Positions 1-7,796 of a stretch of 25,794 nucleotides of DNA are shown in pieces. Where the stretch lies: positions 1 to 25,794 of the forward strand of contig JBMYQA010000058.1 of assembly GCA_049600855.1 (NCBI GenBank). The letters run 5' to 3'. Both the position numbers and the translations under genes were made by a program. Under the pieces are notes generated by a model. The model searched no databases. It was not told the DNA's origin and saw nothing but the letters and a program-made list of their open reading frames with translations. Positions within the stretch are counted from its first letter, which is position 1; each line of letters opens with the position of its first letter. This DNA is from JBMYQA01 sp049600855 (GTDB lineage: Bacteria; Bacteroidota; Bacteroidia; Cytophagales; Flammeovirgaceae).

Positions 1-1710
1 AATGATTTTCTTTTTTTCTGTAACAATACTTTCATTGACAGTTTTTGTCACCCCCTCTTTTGTAGTCATTTGACTTTCAAAAGTTGAATAATAATAGGGG
101 GTTTTAGCTTCAAACTCTGCGGCACAGGTATCTACTATTTTCCAAACCCGGTTGATATTCAGTTCCTTGCGTTTATCGTAAACTTCACTTTCCAAACAGC
201 GAACCAAATGAGCAACTTGTCGGTCGCCATAGCCCATTTGCTTTGCTTTTAGGAATACATCTGCTGGCAAGGTATCAATGGTATATTTTTCAAGCTCTTT
301 TTCCATTTCTACCAAACCTTCGATTTGGTGTAAAAACCACATGTCGATTTTCGTATACTTATGGATACTGCGTATCGAAATTCCCAACTTTAATGCATCG
401 TAGATACGGAATAAACGGTCGTCAGTAGGATACTTCAGGGCATGAACAATGTGATCGTAGTTGGTCCATTCTTTGCCATCCGCGCCAATGCCATTTCTTT
501 TGATTTCTAACGATTGACACGCTTTTTGCAATGCTTCTTGGAACGTACGGCCAATCCCCATGACTTCTCCTACCGCTTTCATTTGCAAACCAAGCGTAGG
601 ATCAGAACCTTGGAATTTAGCAAAGTTCCAACGTGGAATTTTAACGATTACATAATCTAGTGCAGGCTCGAAAAATGCAGATGTAGTACCTGTAATGGCA
701 TTTTTCAATTCATCTAAGTTGTAGCCAATTGCCAATTTAGCAGCTACTTTTGCAATGGGATATCCAGTGGCTTTAGATGCCAAAGCAGATGAACGAGATA
801 CCCGAGGGTTAATTTCAATGGCAATGATGTCATCATTCTCAGGATTTACAGAGAATTGGATGTTACAACCACCTGCAAACTGTCCAATGCCATTGATCAT
901 CCGAACGGCCAAGTCACGCATTCTTTGGTAAACGGTATCGGGCAACGTCATTGCAGGAGCTACGGTAATGGAATCTCCCGTGTGTACGCCCATTGGATCG
1001 AAGTTTTCGATGGAACAGATGATGATCACATTTCCTGCGCTATCGCGGAGAAGTTCCAATTCATATTCTTTCCAACCTAAGATACTTTGCTCTACCAGTA
1101 CTTCATGCACAGGCGAAGCATGCAAGCCACGCGTCAGGGCAGTTTCAAAATCTTCAGGGTTTTCTACGAATCCTCCACCAAAACCTCCTAAGGTAAATGA
1201 AGGGCGAATGACTAATGGAAATCCAATTTCTTGAGCAATTTCCTTACCTTGTAAAAAAGACTTTGCCGTACGCCCTTTACAGATATTGATATCCATTTCA
1301 AGCATTTTCTGGCGGAAAGCCTCCCGGTCTTCAGTAGTTCGAATTGCTCCAAAATCTACGCCTATCACCTCTACACCAAATTCTTCCCAAAGCCCAATCT
1401 CATCACACTCAATGGCCAAGTTAAGAGCCGTTTGGCCTCCCATTGTAGGCAATACAGCGTCCACATTGTGATTTTTCAGAATTTTAATGATGGACTTCTT
1501 TTCCAATGGTAAAAGGTAAATGTGATCGGCAGTCATCTCGTCGGTCATGATGGTTGCCGGATTGGAATTGATCAGAATCACCTCAATTCCTTCTTCCTTT
1601 AATGAACGGGCAGCTTGAGAACCAGAGTAATCAAATTCACAAGCTTGACCAATGATGATAGGTCCACTACCAATAATTAGGATAGAACGGATTTTTCTAT
1701 TTCTAGGCAT
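1..1710 (-). CDS. carB: Carbamoyl-phosphate synthase large subunit, N-terminal part (runs off left edge)
   Basis: Large subunit of carbamoyl-phosphate synthase, which makes carbamoyl phosphate from bicarbonate, ATP and glutamine-derived ammonia for pyrimidine and arginine synthesis in the cytoplasm. The frame is open for exactly 570 codons from ATG at 1710 to base 1, with no stop, so the 3' part lies outside the window. Visible: the N-terminal fold with GSGPIIIGQACEFDYSG (about residues 16-32), PTMGGQTALN near residue 90, the ATP-grasp carboxyphosphate domain with RPSFTLGGFGGG and EINPRVSRSSALASKATGYP, and the start of the oligomerisation domain (KQMGYGDRQVAHLV). The visible part is about half of a usual CarB of 940-1070 residues. 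The start is the family-typical MPRNRKIRSILIIG. A promoter and terminator hairpin lie in its leader. Identification is very secure; nothing looks broken. Confidence 0.97.
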   Translation of the reverse strand, partial: MPRNRKIRSILIIGSGPIIIGQACEFDYSGSQAARSLKEEGIEVILINSNPATIMTDEMTADHIYLLPLEKKSIIKILKNHNVDAVLPTMGGQTALNLAIECDEIGLWEEFGVEVIGVDFGAIRTTEDREAFRQKMLEMDINICKGRTAKSFLQGKEIAQEIGFPLVIRPSFTLGGFGGGFVENPEDFETALTRGLHASPVHEVLVEQSILGWKEYELELLRDSAGNVIIICSIENFDPMGVHTGDSITVAPAMTLPDTVYQRMRDLAVRMINGIGQFAGGCNIQFSVNPENDDIIAIEINPRVSRSSALASKATGYPIAKVAAKLAIGYNLDELKNAITGTTSAFFEPALDYVIVKIPRWNFAKFQGSDPTLGLQMKAVGEVMGIGRTFQEALQKACQSLEIKRNGIGADGKEWTNYDHIVHALKYPTDDRLFRIYDALKLGISIRSIHKYTKIDMWFLHQIEGLVEMEKELEKYTIDTLPADVFLKAKQMGYGDRQVAHLVRCLESEVYDKRKELNINRVWKIVDTCAAEFEAKTPYYYSTFESQMTTKEGVTKTVNESIVTEKKKII

Positions 1711-1793
1711 CTTCAGATAAAATATAGAGTAACAGTCTCAACGTCAAATGGTTAAACTCAGTTAGCTTAAGTTCTCCTCTGGGCTTCTATTTT

Positions 1794-1836
1794 AAAAAAA
1801 AAGCCCCATTTCCTTCTCCAATGAAGAAAATGGGGC
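1794..1836 (-). terminator. Terminator hairpin in the carB leader, probable attenuator
   Basis: On the minus strand a 14-bp stem with one mismatch (1836-1823 with 1816-1803; arms end in GCCCC and GGGGC) and a 6-base loop is followed directly by nine T residues (1802-1794), a textbook intrinsic terminator. No minus-strand gene ends here; the only transcript that would meet it is the carB leader. This argues for transcription attenuation, plausibly by pyrimidine or arginine supply (inference). Flanking sequences CTGAGTT (1865-1871) and AACTCAG (1755-1761) are complementary and could form a competing fold. Confidence 0.7.
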
Positions 1837-1878
1837 CGAAGCCATTAAGAACTATCTACCTTTTCTGAGTTCATGCCG

Positions 1879-1908
1879 CAAAAGTAGGCGGAAGATACAA
1901 TAATCAAA
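1879..1908 (-). promoter_or_regulatory. Putative carB promoter (TTTG / TACTTTTG)
   Basis: On the minus strand TACTTTTG (1886 to 1879) matches the Bacteroidota -7 consensus TAnnTTTG. A TTTG (1908 to 1905) lies upstream with 18 bases between the boxes, inside the usual spacing. The predicted transcript starts near 1870-1873, just ahead of the leader hairpin and about 160 bases before the carB start codon. Confidence 0.5.
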
Positions 1909-2152
1909 ATAGCTGTGTGAATTATTTTTTAATTTCGTGTTACTTCATAACGATAAAACACTAACTCTGTCATTTTTACTGCTTGTTTTTTCATCATTAC
2001 GGATTTCCTTTATCCATTCGTAAACACTTTTTCGCTTGCAGTACCCTAAAACTCATCCAATATGCCTTTGAAAACAATACAGATCAACAATTAGAATAAT
2101 CCGCCAACCTTCCTTAACTTTATCCATTAAAATAGCTTAAAAAAACAGTACT

Positions 2153-3289
2153 ATGCTCAGCTTTTGGGAACGACAATCTTTCTTGGAATACGATTACATC
2201 ATTATTGGAAGTGGTTTAGTAGGCTTATCTGCGGCTGCTTATTTAAAGGAAAGCGATGCAAATTGCTCTGTTTTAGTATTAGAGCGTGGACTTTTTCCTG
2301 CTGGGGCGAGCACCAAAAATGCGGGCTTTGCCTGTTTTGGTAGCTTAACCGAATTATTGGCTGATTTGAAAATCATGTCTGAAGATGAATTGTTGACCTT
2401 AGTAGAAAGCCGTTGGAAAGGCTTGCTGAAGTTGAGAAATCGCCTAAGTGACCAAGCGATTGGTTTATTGCCCTATGGTGGTTATGAGTTGATAGACAGT
2501 ACTTTAAGCGCTAGTGTAGAGCAGCTGGAAACCATTAATGAATTGATTCAACCCATTTTCCAATCAAGTGTTTTTGAATTACAAAATGAGAAAATCCAAG
2601 AATTTGGCTTTGGTGAAAAGTATGTTGAACAGCTCGTTTACAATCAATTTGAAGGGCAGATTGATACTGGAAAGATGATGCGTTCTTTATTGGCTTATGT
2701 GCAAACATTAGGCGTAACTATCCTCAATAATTGTGAAGTGGCTAATTTCGAAGAGTTAGACGACCATGTATTGGTGAGTATTTCTGGTTATCCTGTTCAA
2801 TTTCGAGGGCAAAAGTTGGGAATATGTACCAACGCTTTTAGTCGATCTTTAATGCCAGAATTGAACTTAGAACCAGGACGTGGGCAAGTATTAGTTACGC
2901 AACCGATAGAAGGGTTGAAGTTCAAAGGGGTTTTTCACATGGATGAGGGCTATTACTATTTCCGTAACTTCAAGAACAGGGTTATTTTTGGAGGAGGTCG
3001 AAATCTTGATTTTGTGGGGGAATCAACTACTGAGTTCGGTACAACTAGTCCCATTTTAAAAAGTCTTGCTAAGAAATTGAAAAATATCATCCTACCAGAG
3101 CAAGAGTTTGCGATTGATCATACCTGGTCGGGGATTATGGCTTTTGGCACTACGAAGAAGCCAATTGTCAAGAGTTATTCAGCGCGCATTGAGTTGGGGG
3201 TTCGATTAGGTGGAATGGGCGTTGCACTTGGAAGTAATGTAGGAGAGTTGGTGGCTGAACGCATGATGGGCAAACATACGCTTACATAA
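2153..3289 (+). CDS. FAD-dependent oxidoreductase, DAO (D-amino-acid/glycine oxidase-like) family
   Basis: A 378-residue flavoprotein of the DAO fold. The dinucleotide-binding motif YDYIIIGSGLVGLSAAAYL (about residues 14-32) binds the FAD ADP part, the acid of LERG (about 45) should hold the ribose, and the glycine-rich GGMGVALGSNVGEL near the C terminus is the second FAD contact typical of DAO proteins. The ASTKNAGFACFGS stretch (about 52-64) is characteristic of a Bacteroidota branch often labelled gamma-glutamylputrescine- or glycine-oxidase-like. The substrate, probably an amine or amino acid, cannot be read from the sequence. There is no signal peptide, so it is likely cytoplasmic. It appears monocistronic, 170 bases before the receiver gene. 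ATG is preceded by an A-rich stretch. Family secure, reaction unknown. Confidence 0.88.
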   Translation: MLSFWERQSFLEYDYIIIGSGLVGLSAAAYLKESDANCSVLVLERGLFPAGASTKNAGFACFGSLTELLADLKIMSEDELLTLVESRWKGLLKLRNRLSDQAIGLLPYGGYELIDSTLSASVEQLETINELIQPIFQSSVFELQNEKIQEFGFGEKYVEQLVYNQFEGQIDTGKMMRSLLAYVQTLGVTILNNCEVANFEELDDHVLVSISGYPVQFRGQKLGICTNAFSRSLMPELNLEPGRGQVLVTQPIEGLKFKGVFHMDEGYYYFRNFKNRVIFGGGRNLDFVGESTTEFGTTSPILKSLAKKLKNIILPEQEFAIDHTWSGIMAFGTTKKPIVKSYSARIELGVRLGGMGVALGSNVGELVAERMMGKHTLT

Positions 3290-3360
3290 CGTCAGAGTTC
3301 AACGGCGAATAGAATTAAGCGAGAAGATAAAAAAATAAAATACATGAAAATTATTACATG

Positions 3361-3394
3361 TTTGGTAGGGTATAAGCCTAACCATATATCTTTA
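3361..3394 (+). promoter_or_regulatory. Possible promoter of the receiver gene
   Basis: TTTG at 3361-3364 and TATCTTTA at 3387-3394 are 22 bases apart; the second box differs from TAnnTTTG only in its last base. It lies about 65 bases before the start codon. Weak evidence. Confidence 0.3.
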
Positions 3395-3459
3395 TAAAAA
3401 ATCAAGGTAAATAATAGCATTAAAACAGAAGTATTGCATTAATCTAAAATTATAAAAGC

Positions 3460-3864
3460 ATGTATAATAATGAGTATGCTCACCTAAAAGTGTTATTAGT
3501 AGAAGACAATAAAATAAACCAGCTATTTATTGGTAAGCAATTGTCAAATTGGAATGTTAGTTATGAGATAGCTGATAATGGAGAAAAAGCCATCGAGAAA
3601 ATCTTATCTGAAGAATATCATCTTATTTTAATGGATTTGTATATGCCCATTATTGATGGGTTTGAAGCTACACGTATGCTTAGGCAAGTTTACCATCAAA
3701 TATCAGTTCCCATCATTGCTTTGACTGCTTCTGAATCAGTTGAGGATTATCAAAAAGCATTTAATGCAGGAATTACAGATTATTTGCTCAAACCCATAAA
3801 AGGCATGGATTTATACCATTGCCTTAGCAATTATTTGTTTAAGCTAGTACCCAATGTATCATAA
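3460..3864 (+). CDS. Stand-alone response-regulator receiver protein (CheY-like)
   Basis: A 134-residue protein that is a receiver domain and nothing else. The acidic pair E15-D16, phosphoacceptor D59 (in ILMDLYMPIIDG), T89 in ALTAS and K111 in LLKP are all present, so it should be phosphorylated on D59. The sequence (VEDNKINQ, MDLYMP, DGFEATRMLR) is most like the receiver domains on hybrid histidine kinases. There is no DNA-binding or enzymatic output domain, so it probably acts by protein contact or as a phosphate relay. No kinase gene is adjacent; the nearest sensory genes are about 10 kb away and lack a kinase domain. A hairpin follows the stop codon. Family secure, partner unknown. Confidence 0.92.
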   Translation: MYNNEYAHLKVLLVEDNKINQLFIGKQLSNWNVSYEIADNGEKAIEKILSEEYHLILMDLYMPIIDGFEATRMLRQVYHQISVPIIALTASESVEDYQKAFNAGITDYLLKPIKGMDLYHCLSNYLFKLVPNVS

Positions 3865-3869
3865 GTAAC

Positions 3870-3897
3870 AGGTCTTAACTATGCATCATTAAGACCT
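3870..3897 (+). terminator. Hairpin after the receiver gene
   Basis: AGGTCTTAA (3870-3878) and TTAAGACCT (3889-3897) form a perfect 9-bp stem with a 10-base loop, six bases after the stop codon. The following T tract is poor, so termination may be weak or bidirectional toward the convergent amidohydrolase gene. Confidence 0.5.
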
Positions 3898-3993
3898 ATT
3901 ACTTAAGTATTGGGCACCTTCAAAAGAGCATTCTCCTTTGGAGGTTTTAAATTAAGCAGTTAACCCTTAGCCTGACGGCTATGGCTCACCTGC

Positions 3994-5328
3994 TTATTTA
4001 TTTAGCAGGTCAAATACAGCTTGTGTCATGGTACTTACCCCTGTAGTGATGCTTGGTTGAGGTAAGGGTTTATAAATTCCAGAATGCAGTGAGGGTAACG
4101 TGGTGCCCTTTTCGATACTTTCTTTTACCTGATTGGGCGCAACAGTACCCAACCACCAGATGAATATGGGAATGTTATCTGCTGTTTTACCATAACGGCT
4201 AAAATCTTCTCCACCCATCACTGGATCAAGCAAAATAAGATTTTCCTTTCCAATTACTTTTTTAAACGAAACCACCACTTTGTCTACGAGTTCAGGGTTA
4301 TTATAAGTAGCTGGAGTGGATTCGTCTTGAACGGTAATGATGGGCATTTTGCTAGCTGGCAATCCTGCGGAAAGGGCAATGCCTTTACTAATGCGTTTTA
4401 GTGCATCCAGCGAATGCTGGCGTACTTTTTCTGAATAAGAACGCAAAGTTAATTGCAGTTTTACTTCACTTGGAATGATATTGTGTTTAGTGCCGCCATG
4501 AATAGAACCTACGGTAACCACTGCGGGATCGGTAGGAGCAATTTCCCGACTAACAATGGTTTGAAAGTCTAATACCATCCGTGAAGCGAGTACAATCGGA
4601 TCGATGGTTTTATGTGGATAAGCTCCATGCCCGCCTTCTCCAAATACAGTGATATCGACCATATCTACACTAGCTAAAGCATAACCAGGGCAGTAACCAA
4701 TTTGTCCAGCTGGTAAGGAAGCGCTAGAGTGCAAGGCCAAGCAGTAATCAGGTTTAGGAAACTTTTCGAACAAGCCTTCTTTGAGCATAGCCTTGGCACC
4801 GCCACTGCGTTCTTCGGCAGGTTGTGCAATCATGACGATTGTTCCTTTCCATTTTGATTTCATTTCTTTGAGGGTACGAGCGACTCCTACCCAAACGGTC
4901 ATGTGCATGTCGTGCCCACAAGCATGCATTACAGGAACTTCATTACCTGCCTCATCTTTGGTTTTTACTGTACTTGCATAAGGGGTTCCTGTTTGTTCCA
5001 ACACAGGTAAAGCATCTGTATCAGTACGGATAAGTACCGTGGGGCCTTTCCCATTTTTTAAAACCCCAACCACGCCGTATCCACCAATATTTTCGGTTAC
5101 CTCAAATCCGATCGACTTTAATTCCTGTGCCAACCGTTTGGAGGTTTCTTTTTCATAAAACGAAAGTTCAGGATTCTGGTGTAAATGTTTATACAAATCA
5201 AACAGGTAAGGCAACTCTTGATTTGCCTGTTTTTTAATAGCTTCAGTGTGTTGAGCAACTAAGACTAAGGTAGGTGCTTGAAATAGGCTAAGGGTGAATA
5301 GTAAACTTAACAGTCGTAATCTTCTCAT
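3994..5328 (-). CDS. Exported M20-family metallo-amidohydrolase (hippurate hydrolase / N-acyl-amino-acid hydrolase-like)
   Basis: A 444-residue zinc peptidase-fold enzyme that splits an amide bond of an acylated amino acid or similar compound. An N-terminal signal peptide (about residues 1-25, hydrophobic LLSLLFTLSLF) indicates export. M20D motifs are in order: HQNPELSFYE (50-59), DTDALPV (103-109), metal ligands C137 and H139 in HACGHDMH, catalytic and metal-binding E172-E173 in QPAEE, H200 in LALH, GGHGAYPHK in the dimerisation domain, GGTKHNIIP, MGGEDFSRYG and a final ligand at H415 (SLHSG). All residues expected for activity are present. It is last in a minus-strand run after the DUF423 gene (53-base gap). 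A weak stem (ACCTGCT/AGCAGGT, 3988-4010) spans its stop codon. The exact substrate cannot be told. Confidence 0.92.
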   Translation of the reverse strand: MRRLRLLSLLFTLSLFQAPTLVLVAQHTEAIKKQANQELPYLFDLYKHLHQNPELSFYEKETSKRLAQELKSIGFEVTENIGGYGVVGVLKNGKGPTVLIRTDTDALPVLEQTGTPYASTVKTKDEAGNEVPVMHACGHDMHMTVWVGVARTLKEMKSKWKGTIVMIAQPAEERSGGAKAMLKEGLFEKFPKPDYCLALHSSASLPAGQIGYCPGYALASVDMVDITVFGEGGHGAYPHKTIDPIVLASRMVLDFQTIVSREIAPTDPAVVTVGSIHGGTKHNIIPSEVKLQLTLRSYSEKVRQHSLDALKRISKGIALSAGLPASKMPIITVQDESTPATYNNPELVDKVVVSFKKVIGKENLILLDPVMGGEDFSRYGKTADNIPIFIWWLGTVAPNQVKESIEKGTTLPSLHSGIYKPLPQPSITTGVSTMTQAVFDLLNK

Positions 5329-5381
5329 AAGTAATCATTAAAAGTAGAAATCTTGCCTAATTTAGAAGATGTAGTTGAAGA

Positions 5382-5759
5382 TTACCATTCTGCCTTTAAA
5401 ACTGCCCAAGCACACATGCCCCATCCAATGAGAAAGGCGAGTCCTCCAATAGGTGTAATTGCCCCCAACCATTTGATATTTGTGAGACTCAAAACATATA
5501 AACTCACCGAGAAAATAAGTATGCCAATGAATAAGGCCAAACCTGCCTTACCGAGCAATGGATTCGAAATATGGAACATAAGAATACCAATCAGAATCAT
5601 ACCCAATGCGTGGTAGAAATGGTATTTTACACCCGTTTCGAATGTTTCCATGCGCTGGTTTTCAGTCAATACTTCTTTTAACCCATGCGCACCAAATGCG
5701 CCAATACCAACGGCCAAACCCGCCATAATCATTCCTGCAACTAAAATAAATTTATGCAT
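5382..5759 (-). CDS. DUF423 family small membrane protein
   Basis: A 125-residue hydrophobic protein with four predicted membrane helices (about residues 3-23, 47-64, 69-89, 97-118). The motif GAFGAHGLK (20-28), followed by TFETGVKYHFYHALGM (39-54), marks the DUF423 (YgdD-like) family of inner-membrane proteins, whose function is unknown. Length is normal for the family. It lies 74 bases after the acetyltransferase gene and 53 before the amidohydrolase gene, all on the minus strand, so a shared transcript is possible, though the three products have no obvious common role. Confidence 0.88.
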   Translation of the reverse strand: MHKFILVAGMIMAGLAVGIGAFGAHGLKEVLTENQRMETFETGVKYHFYHALGMILIGILMFHISNPLLGKAGLALFIGILIFSVSLYVLSLTNIKWLGAITPIGGLAFLIGWGMCAWAVLKAEW

Positions 5760-5833
5760 AACTAGCGATCATTTTGATGACAAAGTTAATTTACAAACCC
5801 GAAGAAACTCAGGCTTTCAGGATGGATTTATGT

Positions 5834-6637
5834 TTACTCGATGATATAAAAGTTTCTCCGTTCATTTCCTTTTAGCACGCTATGAAAATCCACTATCCTT
5901 CTTCCATGATTTAGCGCTTGAGTCATCACTTTTCTGATCGTTATTCGAATTTGAAGGGCTTTTTTGAGGTTCTCCAACTTCAGGGCTTGGAAATCGGCAG
6001 GGATTTCTAAGGCGAAGCTTTGGTTGGGGATTTCTTGTTTTTCGTCATGGAAATTCAGCATAGGATAGTTCGTTTGAAGCTGTTGCAGTGCGAGGGATGG
6101 AAGATTTACACCATTCAAACGATCAGCCACTCGACTTTCATGGAGGTGCCAAGTGGCAATGAGTCGATCAGCAGGAATGCCCGCATTGATGCCTCCAAGA
6201 AGACTCTCTCCATACATATTAGCGATGTAGGGCGTTTCCACTACTGCTCCTACTTTTCGAATGTAGAGGTTGGCATTTCGGGCTTCTAACGGATCGAACG
6301 TCCAAGTAACTTTATCGACTTTCATTTTTAGGGAAGCTAGACGATGCGCTGCAAGAATGGCAAAACCAGGGTGTAAGGCTTTGGCATGTGGGTATATCCC
6401 AAGCGAATGCATATGGTGATACGCTTTTAACGTGCTATCAAAAGCTGGAATAGTATGGCAAAAGCCTACCATTTGGTTTTGATGGAAGGCTCCTAATACC
6501 AAACCGCCCACTTTGTTAGAAGCTTGCATTACATGTGGAGGGGTACTTTCGAGCAGGTTGTCAAATCCCCAAGCAGCTTTTTCAATTTCAACTACTTCTA
6601 GGAATTCTTGCTGTGATTCAACTTTGCGGACATCCAT
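5834..6637 (-). CDS. Predicted GNAT-superfamily acetyltransferase (COG3375-like)
   Basis: A 267-residue cytoplasmic protein. The N-terminal half looks like a GNAT fold: LVLGAFHQNQMVGFCHTIP (about 45-63) as beta4 region, then HSLGIYPHAKALHPGFAIL (about 78-96), corresponding to the acetyl-CoA-binding segment. The next part, WTFDPLEARNANLYIRKVGA (about 111-130) and a later NAGIPADRL, is characteristic of the COG3375 group of predicted acetyltransferases. No substrate is known. It is first in a minus-strand run of three genes and starts 99 bases downstream of the end of the small acidic gene, with that gene's terminator between, so it probably has its own promoter. Family fairly secure, biochemical role unproven. 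Confidence 0.82.
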   Translation of the reverse strand: MDVRKVESQQEFLEVVEIEKAAWGFDNLLESTPPHVMQASNKVGGLVLGAFHQNQMVGFCHTIPAFDSTLKAYHHMHSLGIYPHAKALHPGFAILAAHRLASLKMKVDKVTWTFDPLEARNANLYIRKVGAVVETPYIANMYGESLLGGINAGIPADRLIATWHLHESRVADRLNGVNLPSLALQQLQTNYPMLNFHDEKQEIPNQSFALEIPADFQALKLENLKKALQIRITIRKVMTQALNHGRRIVDFHSVLKGNERRNFYIIE

Positions 6638-6670
6638 AGCATGTTCTAAGGTTAAGATTACGTTGTTGTT

Positions 6671-6706
6671 AAAACAAAAAATCCCTTTCAGGATAGAAAA
6701 GGATTT
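6671..6706 (-). terminator. Intrinsic terminator after the purQ / small-protein unit
   Basis: AAATCC (6679-6684) pairs with GGATTT (6701-6706) and TTTC (6686-6689) with GAAA (6696-6699), with one mismatch between. Read on the minus strand the stem runs into TTTTTTGTTTT, so it should end the transcript that covers purQ and the small acidic gene. Confidence 0.65.
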
Positions 6707-6736
6707 CTTGTTCTTTTTTAGGGAATTAGGTAAAAA

Positions 6737-6934
6737 TTATTCAAAGGGAGGAGCGGATTCTTCATCGTCTTCATCCGTTTTAAGGCGTTTTCGTAGTTCT
6801 TCGTTTGAAATGCATTTATAGGACTTCATAAAAGCCGCTAGTGCATCTGCTTTTTCTTCAGAATCGAGGTCTACTTCAATGTGAGCCTTTCCATCATCCT
6901 CCACTTTTTCAGTGTCTTTAACTTTTTTTCCCAT
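6737..6934 (-). CDS. Small acidic protein of unknown function
   Basis: A 65-residue protein starting at ATG 6934 (MGKKVKDTEK); an in-frame TTG six bases upstream would add two residues. It has a basic start, a charged middle (VDLDSEEKADALAAFMKSY) with predicted helical character, and a very acidic tail (DEDDEESAPPFE). There are no Cys pairs, signal peptide or membrane segment. I do not recognise the family. It lies 23 bases after the purQ stop codon and before a terminator, so the two are very likely cotranscribed. The acidic tail could serve protein-protein contact, but no function can be assigned. Confidence 0.65.
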   Translation of the reverse strand: MGKKVKDTEKVEDDGKAHIEVDLDSEEKADALAAFMKSYKCISNEELRKRLKTDEDDEESAPPFE

Positions 6935-6957
6935 TTGCAAACAGGTTTAACGTTAAC

Positions 6958-7653
6958 TTATATGCTGACCCCAGCATGTTCCATGATAGAATCGAACATG
7001 GCTTTACCGTCAGCATTTCCTAATAAATCAGAAGCTGCTCGCTCTGGGTGAGGCATCATGCCAAAAACATTACGACCTTCATTACAAATGCCGGCAATAT
7101 TGTTTACTGATCCGTTGGGGTTTGCTTCTTCAGTAATATTACCGAATTCATCGCAATACTTAAAGAGAATTTGATCATTCTTTTCAAGTTGTTCCAATAC
7201 TTTTTTGCTCGCATGGTAACGTCCTTCTCCATGAGCAATCGGAATTTTGTAAGATTTTGCTGACAACCCTTTAGTAAGAATGGTATTTTCGGTGACGGTT
7301 TTGAGGTAAATATTTTTGCAAATGTATTTTTGATTGGTGTTTTTTAGCAGCGCACCTGGTAATAGGTGAGATTCTGTTAAAATTTGGAAGCCGTTACAAA
7401 TGCCCAGTACATAACCACCATTATTGGCAAACTCAATCACCTGAGTCATAATTGGAGAAAAACGGGCAATGGTTCCAGAACGTAAGTAATCGCCATAAGA
7501 AAATCCGCCAGGTAAGAAAATGAAGTCGCAACCCTGTAAATCATGGTCTTTATGCCAAAGCTTTACCACTTCTTGGCCAAGAATATCTTTAGCCACCCAT
7601 ACCATGTCATCATCACAATTTGAACCTGGAAAAACAACAACACCAAATTTCAT
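6958..7653 (-). CDS. purQ: Phosphoribosylformylglycinamidine synthase subunit I (glutaminase), PurQ
   Basis: Glutaminase subunit of FGAM synthase, releasing ammonia from glutamine for the fourth step of purine synthesis in the cytoplasm together with PurL and PurS. It is 231 residues from ATG 7653 (MKFGVVVFPGSNCD), the family-typical start; an upstream non-ATG extension is in frame but has no support and would reach the promoter box. It is a class I amidotransferase: FLPGGFSYGDYLRSG (46-60), nucleophile C86 in GICNGFQ, and H202 with E204 in MMPHPERA complete the triad. Length is normal. The separate small subunit implies a three-part PurSLQ complex rather than one large PurL; purL and purS are not in this window. 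The small acidic gene follows 23 bases downstream. Very secure. Confidence 0.96.
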   Translation of the reverse strand: MKFGVVVFPGSNCDDDMVWVAKDILGQEVVKLWHKDHDLQGCDFIFLPGGFSYGDYLRSGTIARFSPIMTQVIEFANNGGYVLGICNGFQILTESHLLPGALLKNTNQKYICKNIYLKTVTENTILTKGLSAKSYKIPIAHGEGRYHASKKVLEQLEKNDQILFKYCDEFGNITEEANPNGSVNNIAGICNEGRNVFGMMPHPERAASDLLGNADGKAMFDSIMEHAGVSI

Positions 7654-7691
7654 AACTAATATCGGAAAAGAGTGTAACAAGATTCGAGAGG

Positions 7692-7699
7692 CAAATATA
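7692..7699 (-). promoter_or_regulatory. -7 box of the purQ promoter
   Basis: TATATTTG on the minus strand (7699 to 7692) is a perfect TAnnTTTG box, placing the transcript start near 7685 and giving a leader of about 30 bases before ATG 7653. The nearest TTG upstream is only 13 bases away, so the -33 part is uncertain. Confidence 0.5.
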
Positions 7700-7739
7700 G
7701 AGCTTTGCCCGACAATTTAATGAACGGGAGAAGGGAAAC

Positions 7740-7771
7740 TTGGGGAATTTTGACTTCAACAATTATATTTG
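7740..7771 (+). promoter_or_regulatory. Promoter of the PAP2-like gene
   Basis: TTG (7740-7742), 21 bases, then TATATTTG (7764-7771): a full match to the Bacteroidota consensus. The predicted start near 7778 leaves room only for the TTG start codon at 7797, which supports that unusual start. Confidence 0.6.
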
Positions 7772-7796
7772 ACTTCTCATTAACCCCCGAAATCAC

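Larger units (their letters stand above)
1711..2152. other. Divergent intergenic region carB / FAD oxidoreductase
   Basis: No credible protein gene. The left half holds the carB promoter and leader hairpin, listed separately. The right half (about 1910-2152) must hold the start signals of the oxidoreductase at 2153, but I see no full TAnnTTTG box; TAACTTTA at 2116-2123 is the nearest match and lacks a well-spaced TTG. Confidence 0.6.

Noticed and set aside
1792..1845. The 17-codon frame in the carB leader as an amino-acid-sensing leader peptide
   Set aside because: It has no run of Arg or other regulatory codons and no clear ribosome site; kept only as a side remark in the attenuator finding.
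7654..7680. Nine-residue N-terminal extension of PurQ
   Set aside because: It needs a non-ATG start and leaves almost no leader after the -7 box at 7692-7699; MKFGVVVFPGSN is the usual PurQ start.
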